Made by a program: the position numbers and the translations under genes. The notes under the pieces are model-generated. The model was not told the origin of the DNA and ran no database searches. It worked only from the letters and a program-made list of their open reading frames with translations. DNA of 64,000 nt from PXAP01 sp964421595 (GTDB lineage: Bacteria > Bacteroidota > Bacteroidia > Bacteroidales > PUMT01): positions 1-64,000 of the forward strand of contig CAYQXY010000001.1 in the NCBI GenBank assembly GCA_964421595.1, read 5' to 3'. Of this stretch, positions 61,581 to 64,000 are shown piece by piece; position 1 is the first letter of the stretch, and each line of letters starts with the position of its first letter.

Positions 61581-62274
61581 TCTCAGTACAAACAAGATCA
61601 TTCCCAATCACCCTGTAATCTGCACCAGGGTTTTTTATTACCCTTTTGAGTGAACTCAGATAGGGAAAGAAATGCAGGTGCAGATCAAATGTATATTTAT
61701 ATTCTCTCTGCCGGGGTACTACAATAATTAACCTGCTTCTGCATACCCTTCTAAGTTCCCTTAAAGCTTTATCGAAGTTTTGTGTATGCTCAAGAGTATG
61801 GGCACAAATTACAGTGTCAAAATAATTATCAGGGAAATCAATATTTTCAATATCCCCACAGGTAATATGCAGATTATCAGGCTTGGCACTAATTTCCGGA
61901 GCAATAATATCTATACCATAAATATTTTTTCCCGGATATTTATCTGCAAGCAAACTGACAAGGTAACCTCGCCCACAGGCAATATCAAGTACTGACTCAC
62001 CGGAAATGTTATTTAAAATATAACTGAGTGATTTTCTGTTCAGGTCAGTCGGCCTCTTCAGGTGACTGTCTTCAAGTCTGCTGTAATAATCGCGGAGTTC
62101 TTCCCCCGAAAAGAAAGGAGCCCTTTCTTTGAACTCGGCGAAATATCTTGTTTTCCTTCCAAAAAACGGATAAAGAAAAAAGAATAAAAACAACCTGCTG
62201 TCCCTTAACACGGGTGGGAAAAGGTTGTCAAATACGTAATTTATATATTTTGTAAAATCACGTCGTAGTGCCAT
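61522..62274 (-). CDS. Class I SAM-dependent methyltransferase
   Basis: This 250-residue protein has the SAM-binding glycine-rich motif VLDIACGRGYLVSLL (about 95-109), then YGIDIIAPEI, ITCGDIENIDFPDNYFD and TVICAHTLEH, as in small-molecule or lipid/quinone-type methyltransferases. The N-terminal region (FFLYPFFGRKTRYF) is unlike a common partner domain. The substrate is unknown; next to a glycosyltransferase it may act on a surface glycan. The overlap with the aspartase-like gene is convergent (59 bp). Confidence 0.85.
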   Translation of the reverse strand: MALRRDFTKYINYVFDNLFPPVLRDSRLFLFFFLYPFFGRKTRYFAEFKERAPFFSGEELRDYYSRLEDSHLKRPTDLNRKSLSYILNNISGESVLDIACGRGYLVSLLADKYPGKNIYGIDIIAPEISAKPDNLHITCGDIENIDFPDNYFDTVICAHTLEHTQNFDKALRELRRVCRSRLIIVVPRQREYKYTFDLHLHFFPYLSSLKRVIKNPGADYRVIGNDLVCTEINPGLSVFCRAGLPGKILS

Positions 62275-62393
62275 TTTTTTATCTGTTTTTTCAAACCTGT
62301 TGCAATGATATGAATAATGTATGTATTTTCGGATAAAATAAGTTCATGTTAATTTGAGAAACCTGGCAATGATAATAATTTAATTCAGCAGTC

Positions 62394-63356
62394 ATGAAAA
62401 GTGTGAGTTTATCAATTGTTGTTTCAGTTTTTAATGAAGAAGAGATGATCGGCTTATTCTGGAAGGAGTTCAGCAGTACAATGGGCCTGCTTAATGAGAT
62501 TAAATGGGAGTTGGTATTTGTAAACGACGGAAGCAACGATAATACATCATTATTGCTTGATGAACTGTCGGGAGGAACTGATAATGTAAAAGTTATTCAT
62601 CTGAGCAGGAATTTCGGACATGAATCGGCAATGCTTGCCGGAATAAGTCATTCAAGTGGCGATGCCATAATCTGCATGGACGCTGATCTGCAACATCCTC
62701 CATCATATTTGCCGGAAATGATAACTGCATTTATAAATGGTGCAGAGATTGTCACAATGAAAAAAATTAACCGTAAAGATGACGGACTGATGGCCGGAAT
62801 TGCATCAAAATTGTTTTACCGTCTTATCAACTCTCTTTCAAAAAGTAATTTTGAACCCGATGCATCAGACTTTTTCCTTATTTCCGGAAGAGTTGCCGGA
62901 ATTATAACTGAACAATTTGCAGAGCGAACGCGGTTTTTACGCGGACTCATACAAACTGTAGGCTTCAGGAAAGTATCACTTGATTATGTTTCGCCTGAAA
63001 GGCATGCAGGAAGAAGCAAATATTCACTGTACCGTCTGTTGCTGCTATCATTCTCTGCCATTGCCTCCTTCTCACATATTCCATTGCGACTGGGACTGGG
63101 TATTGGTATTTTATTCGGCATATTCAGTTTCCTGGTCGGCATCTATTCATTGATAATGCATTTCCATGGGAACCCTGTTTCAGGCTATACATCGATAATA
63201 GTTTTGTTAAGTTTCGGCTTTTCCCTTCTGTTCATAATATTAGGGATTATTGGCGAATATATAGGATTCATGTTTAGTGAAGTAAAAAAACGGCCATTGT
63301 ATATAATTGACAGGATCTCAGAGCGACCTTCTTCCGGAAAAAGCAGTATTCATTGA
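62394..63356 (+). CDS. GT2 glycosyltransferase, dolichol-phosphate-mannose synthase/GtrB-like
   Basis: This 320-residue protein has a GT-A catalytic domain: SIVVSVFNEEEMI, VFVNDGSNDNT, SRNFGHESAMLAGIS, and the nucleotide-sugar metal motif MDADLQHPP. Two C-terminal membrane helices follow (about 232-256 and 265-295). This fits the DPM1/GtrB group, which transfers a sugar to undecaprenyl phosphate. It is divergent from the methyltransferase gene, and the membrane protein gene after it could be a partner flippase or sugar-transferase, which is inference. Confidence 0.9.
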   Translation: MKSVSLSIVVSVFNEEEMIGLFWKEFSSTMGLLNEIKWELVFVNDGSNDNTSLLLDELSGGTDNVKVIHLSRNFGHESAMLAGISHSSGDAIICMDADLQHPPSYLPEMITAFINGAEIVTMKKINRKDDGLMAGIASKLFYRLINSLSKSNFEPDASDFFLISGRVAGIITEQFAERTRFLRGLIQTVGFRKVSLDYVSPERHAGRSKYSLYRLLLLSFSAIASFSHIPLRLGLGIGILFGIFSFLVGIYSLIMHFHGNPVSGYTSIIVLLSFGFSLLFIILGIIGEYIGFMFSEVKKRPLYIIDRISERPSSGKSSIH

Positions 63357-63397
63357 TCTGTTAACAGTCATTTATAATTCTCCTTGCCATTGAACAT

Positions 63398-64000
63398 CTA
63401 ATCGGCACTTTCCGGGAAATATGGCTGCCTCGTGACAGATTCAAACCTGAACTCTTTAAATCCAACTACCCTGAAATCGTCATTACAACTGTGTTCCCAT
63501 TCAGGCACCCCCAGAGAACTGCCTATTGCGGCACTATCCAGTGAAGAGGCAAGCACAAACCTGAACTCAGGATCGCCGTAATGACCTTCCCCCTGCCGAT
63601 AATACCAGTTTCTATTGGTAACATGATACCATATTGCCATATTTTCATGAACCGTGTATACGCGGACATTATTCCTGGAGAACATGGTTGTCATTTTAGC
63701 ATGCCAGTATCCTCCTACTCCATATTTTACATTTCTTTCTTTAGCAAGTTCATCTATGCATTCAACATAATCAGGGTAATAATCAATCAGTGAAGTTATG
63801 CCACTCGCTATGCCTGAGTTAGTGGAATATTTCAGAGTAAAACCTGAAATCAGAAGCACAACTGATATCAGAGCATAATTAAACACCTTCCTGAGCTCTT
63901 TCTTACGGCTTAAAAGAAAATGAAAAATAAAGGCATAATTAAACAGAGAAAGGTAAAAGACATAAATATTATATCGTAGCAGGGCCCACCCAACGTAACT
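63398..64000 (-). CDS. Membrane protein with soluble C-terminal part, 5' end outside window
   Basis: The minus-strand frame runs open to the window edge, so the gene begins beyond 64000; 200 residues are visible. It contains two hydrophobic segments (NIYVFYLSLFNYAFIFHFLL, and YALISVVLLISGFTL) joined by a basic loop RKKELRK, and then a roughly 150-residue soluble part ending VTRQPYFPESAD. The latter contains GVGGYWHAKM, WYHVTNRNWYYR and GDPEFRFVLASS. I do not recognise the family. Multi-membrane proteins with extracytoplasmic tails like this are common among glycosyltransferases acting on lipid-linked sugars; with the GtrB-like gene beside it that is a hypothesis only. Both genes converge with 41 bp between stops. 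Confidence 0.7.
   Translation of the reverse strand, partial: SYVGWALLRYNIYVFYLSLFNYAFIFHFLLSRKKELRKVFNYALISVVLLISGFTLKYSTNSGIASGITSLIDYYPDYVECIDELAKERNVKYGVGGYWHAKMTTMFSRNNVRVYTVHENMAIWYHVTNRNWYYRQGEGHYGDPEFRFVLASSLDSAAIGSSLGVPEWEHSCNDDFRVVGFKEFRFESVTRQPYFPESAD

Noticed and set aside
63357..63368. CTGTTAACAG palindrome after the GT2 gene
   Set aside because: Only 10 bp with no T-tract; expected by chance in 64 kb and not a convincing terminator.
1..64000. CRISPR array, tRNA or rRNA genes
   Set aside because: No series of regular short repeats, no cloverleaf with a GTTCGA-type T-loop outside coding sequence, and no rRNA-like conserved stretch was noticed; a covariance search would be decisive.

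Overview
The window comes from a chromosome of the phylum Bacteroidota, probably a Bacteroidales/Marinilabiliales-like anaerobe or facultative organism. Several independent signs agree. There are TAnnTTTG promoter -7 boxes and few Shine-Dalgarno sequences. A protein carries the type IX secretion C-terminal (gliding-motility/CHU_C) domain, and a DUF4290 protein sits beside murA. An EF-G paralogue of the Bacteroidota EF-G2 type is present. A beta-propeller Y_Y_Y sensor is fused to a SpoIIE phosphatase. The ribosomal cluster runs rpsL-rpsG-fusA-rpsJ...rplQ without tuf.

Layout. Positions 1-3475 are an AT-rich accessory segment of fragments: the 3' end of an S41 peptidase gene with an internal 108-bp tandem duplication, a 47-codon remnant of a lanthipeptide/thiopeptide-type dehydratase domain, an AbiE-type toxin-antitoxin pair with its own operator, and a truncated serine recombinase that runs into an inverted 67-bp copy of the S41 repeat. 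Positions 3476-10601 hold a PutP-family symporter, a LolD-like ATPase with a very large FtsX-type permease, and an LLM-class flavin oxidoreductase. Positions 10814-20778 hold hisS, a DUF4870 protein, ettA, an unknown exported protein, a hybrid kinase-like protein with a degenerate ATP-binding domain, and convergent to it the propeller-SpoIIE phosphatase. Positions 21076-23822 hold citrate synthase and enolase, each with a clear terminator.

Positions 23961-42222 are one uninterrupted leftward run of translation genes: str (rpsL, rpsG, fusA), S10, spc and alpha operon genes, including rpmJ (38 codons), infA, map, secY and rpoA. It ends with rplQ, whose L17 has a long acidic repetitive tail, and then a strong terminator. 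The cluster's promoter lies back to back with the promoter of the EF-G2 gene at 42926.

Positions 45181-64000 are mostly housekeeping: an MscS channel, a type IX secreted PKD protein, a UvrD/PcrA helicase, DUF4290 + murA (with Asp in place of the fosfomycin-target Cys), a TlpA-like thioredoxin, grpE-dnaJ, a NatAB-type ABC exporter, Ppx/GppA, a sigma-54 activator lacking a DNA-binding domain, an aspartase-family lyase, a methyltransferase, a GT2 glycosyltransferase and the 3' end of a membrane protein gene.

No tRNA, rRNA, CRISPR array or intact insertion sequence was recognised. The most unusual material is the mosaic at 1-3475, the degenerate hybrid kinase facing the propeller phosphatase, the L17 tail, EF-G2 beside the canonical str operon, and the HTH-less sigma-54 activator. 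I did not find a complete system that I would call previously undescribed; the strongest leads are in the findings.
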